Source: Cyanobacteria bacterium K_DeepCast_35m_m2_023
GTDB taxonomy: Bacteria; Cyanobacteriota; Cyanobacteriia; PCC-6307; Cyanobiaceae
Assembly: GCA_016882345.1 (NCBI GenBank)
Contig: VGQR01000115.1
Location: 1-6,582 of the forward strand
DNA: 6,582 nt
Direction: 5' to 3'
In this document: positions 5,521 to 6,582 of the stretch, piece after piece
Layout of the letters: the number at the start of each line of letters is the position of its first letter
Position numbering within the stretch: position 1 is the first letter of the stretch
Translations under genes and position numbers: made by a program
The notes under the pieces: generated by a model
The model's database searches: none
Seen by the model: the letters and a program-made list of their open reading frames with translations, nothing else
Told to the model about the DNA's origin: nothing

Positions 5521-6582
5521 TCAGCCCCCTGCAGCGGCCGCATCCGCGGCTTCGTCACAGAGCAGCGCCTGGCTGCGCTTGTCGTCGCGGCGGAAGACCA
5601 GCACCGACAACGGCGGCAGGCACAGGTCGAGCGAGTTGTCGTAGCCGTGGATCGACCACTGATCGGTGAACTTGCCGCCCAGATTGCCCAGGTTGCTGCC
5701 GCCGTAGCGCTCGGCGTCGGTGTTGAACACCTCTTCGTAGAACCCCTCCAGCGGCACACCCACCCGGTAGTGGGAGTGGCTCTGGGGGGTGAAGTTGGCC
5801 ACCACCACCAGCCAACGGCCCGTTGCCCCCTCGCGGCGCATGAAGCTGATCACCGAGTGGCGGTTGTCATTGCAATCGATCCACTGGAAGCCGTACTCAC
5901 TGAAATCGTCGCCCCAGAGGGCCCGCTCCGATTTGTAGAAGATGTTGAGATCATCGACCATGCGCTGCAGACCCTGGTGCGGCTCGTGCTGCAACAGATC
6001 CCACTGCAGATCGCCCCAGACATTCCATTCGGCCCGCTGTCCGAACTCCATCCCCATGAAGATCGTCTTCTTGCCGGGGTGGGTCCACATGTAGGCCAGC
6101 AGGGCTCGCACGTTGGCGAACTTCTGCCAGTCATCGCCTGGCATCTTGTGCAACAGGTTGCTCTTGCCATGCACCACCTCGTCGTGGCTGAGGGCGAGCA
6201 TGAAGTTCTCGGTGAAGGCGTACCAGATCGAGAAGGTGACGTTGTTCTGGTGGAATTGGCGGAACCACGGATCAAGCTCGAAGTAATCGAGCATGTCGTG
6301 CATCCAGCCCATGTTCCATTTGAGGTTGAAGCCCAGACCAGCGCTATCGGTGGGCTGCGTCACCATCGGCCAGGTGGTCGATTCCTCGGCGATCGACAGG
6401 GCCCCCGGAAAATGCTGGAACAGCACGTGGTTGGCCTGCTGCAGGAACTGGACGGCCTCGGTGTTCTCGCGGCCGCCGTGCTCATTGGCGATCCACTCGC
6501 CATCGGGCCGCAAATAATCGCGATAGAGCATCGAGGCGACGGCATCGACGCGAATGCCGTCAATATGAAACTCCTCAAACCA
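5521..6582 (-). CDS. glgB: 1,4-alpha-glucan branching enzyme, C-terminal half (partial)
   Basis: The 3' part of glgB, 353 codons, running off the right edge. The enzyme (EC 2.4.1.18, GH13) cuts alpha-1,4 glucan chains and rejoins them as alpha-1,6 branches in glycogen synthesis, in the cytosol. In window order the catalytic motifs are visible: [18 protein letters not shown] with the nucleophile Asp at 6544-6546, [10 protein letters not shown] with the acid/base Glu (residue 66 of the visible part), and [12 protein letters not shown] with the transition-state Asp (residue 134). [13 protein letters not shown] follows, then the beta-sandwich C-terminal domain from about residue 240 ([12 protein letters not shown] to [13 protein letters not shown]). 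The last 15 or so residues are an Ala-rich tail. Cyanobacterial branching enzymes are roughly 730-780 residues, so about half is missing to the right. The first in-window ATG at 6531 is internal and not a start. All visible catalytic residues are intact. Confidence 0.97.
   Translation of the reverse strand, partial: WFEEFHIDGIRVDAVASMLYRDYLRPDGEWIANEHGGRENTEAVQFLQQANHVLFQHFPGALSIAEESTTWPMVTQPTDSAGLGFNLKWNMGWMHDMLDYFELDPWFRQFHQNNVTFSIWYAFTENFMLALSHDEVVHGKSNLLHKMPGDDWQKFANVRALLAYMWTHPGKKTIFMGMEFGQRAEWNVWGDLQWDLLQHEPHQGLQRMVDDLNIFYKSERALWGDDFSEYGFQWIDCNDNRHSVISFMRREGATGRWLVVVANFTPQSHSHYRVGVPLEGFYEEVFNTDAERYGGSNLGNLGGKFTDQWSIHGYDNSLDLCLPPLSVLVFRRDDKRSQALLCDEAADAAAAGG

Overview
The window looks like a GC-rich picocyanobacterial chromosome (Synechococcus/Cyanobium type). 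The evidence is a cytochrome c6 precursor, a cyanobacterial-style glycogen branching enzyme, uroporphyrinogen decarboxylase, a Nif11-like small protein, two HIP1 octamers (GCGATCGC) and strongly G/C-ending codons. The genus is inferred from these gene types, not from a database match.

Right half (about 2515-6582), all on the minus strand. Reading in the direction of transcription: the C-terminal half of glgB (runs off the right edge), hemE, an uncharacterised NAD(P)-binding epimerase-like protein, petJ (cytochrome c6), a strong rho-independent terminator, then a small Nif11-like protein. hemE and the epimerase gene overlap by 4 nt (TTGA) with a good Shine-Dalgarno sequence inside the end of hemE, so they are probably translationally coupled. 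glgB and hemE are 59 bp apart. The block mixes storage-glycogen synthesis, tetrapyrrole synthesis and a haem electron carrier.

Middle (1226-2458), plus strand: a complete MacB/DevC-type ABC transporter permease, convergent with the minus-strand block. No ATPase or adaptor gene lies beside it in the window. Near-identical 18/19-nt direct repeats lie on either side of it (1069-1086 and 2490-2508).

Left end (1-1225): gene-poor and partly decayed. It holds a 22-bp-period tandem duplication at the edge, a possible frameshifted HTH (XRE-like) remnant, a small hypothetical ORF (449-709), a 58-codon ORF with a CxCxxC motif (857-1033), and a perfect 12-bp palindrome upstream of the permease gene. This is where the least understood material lies; no complete new system is evident.
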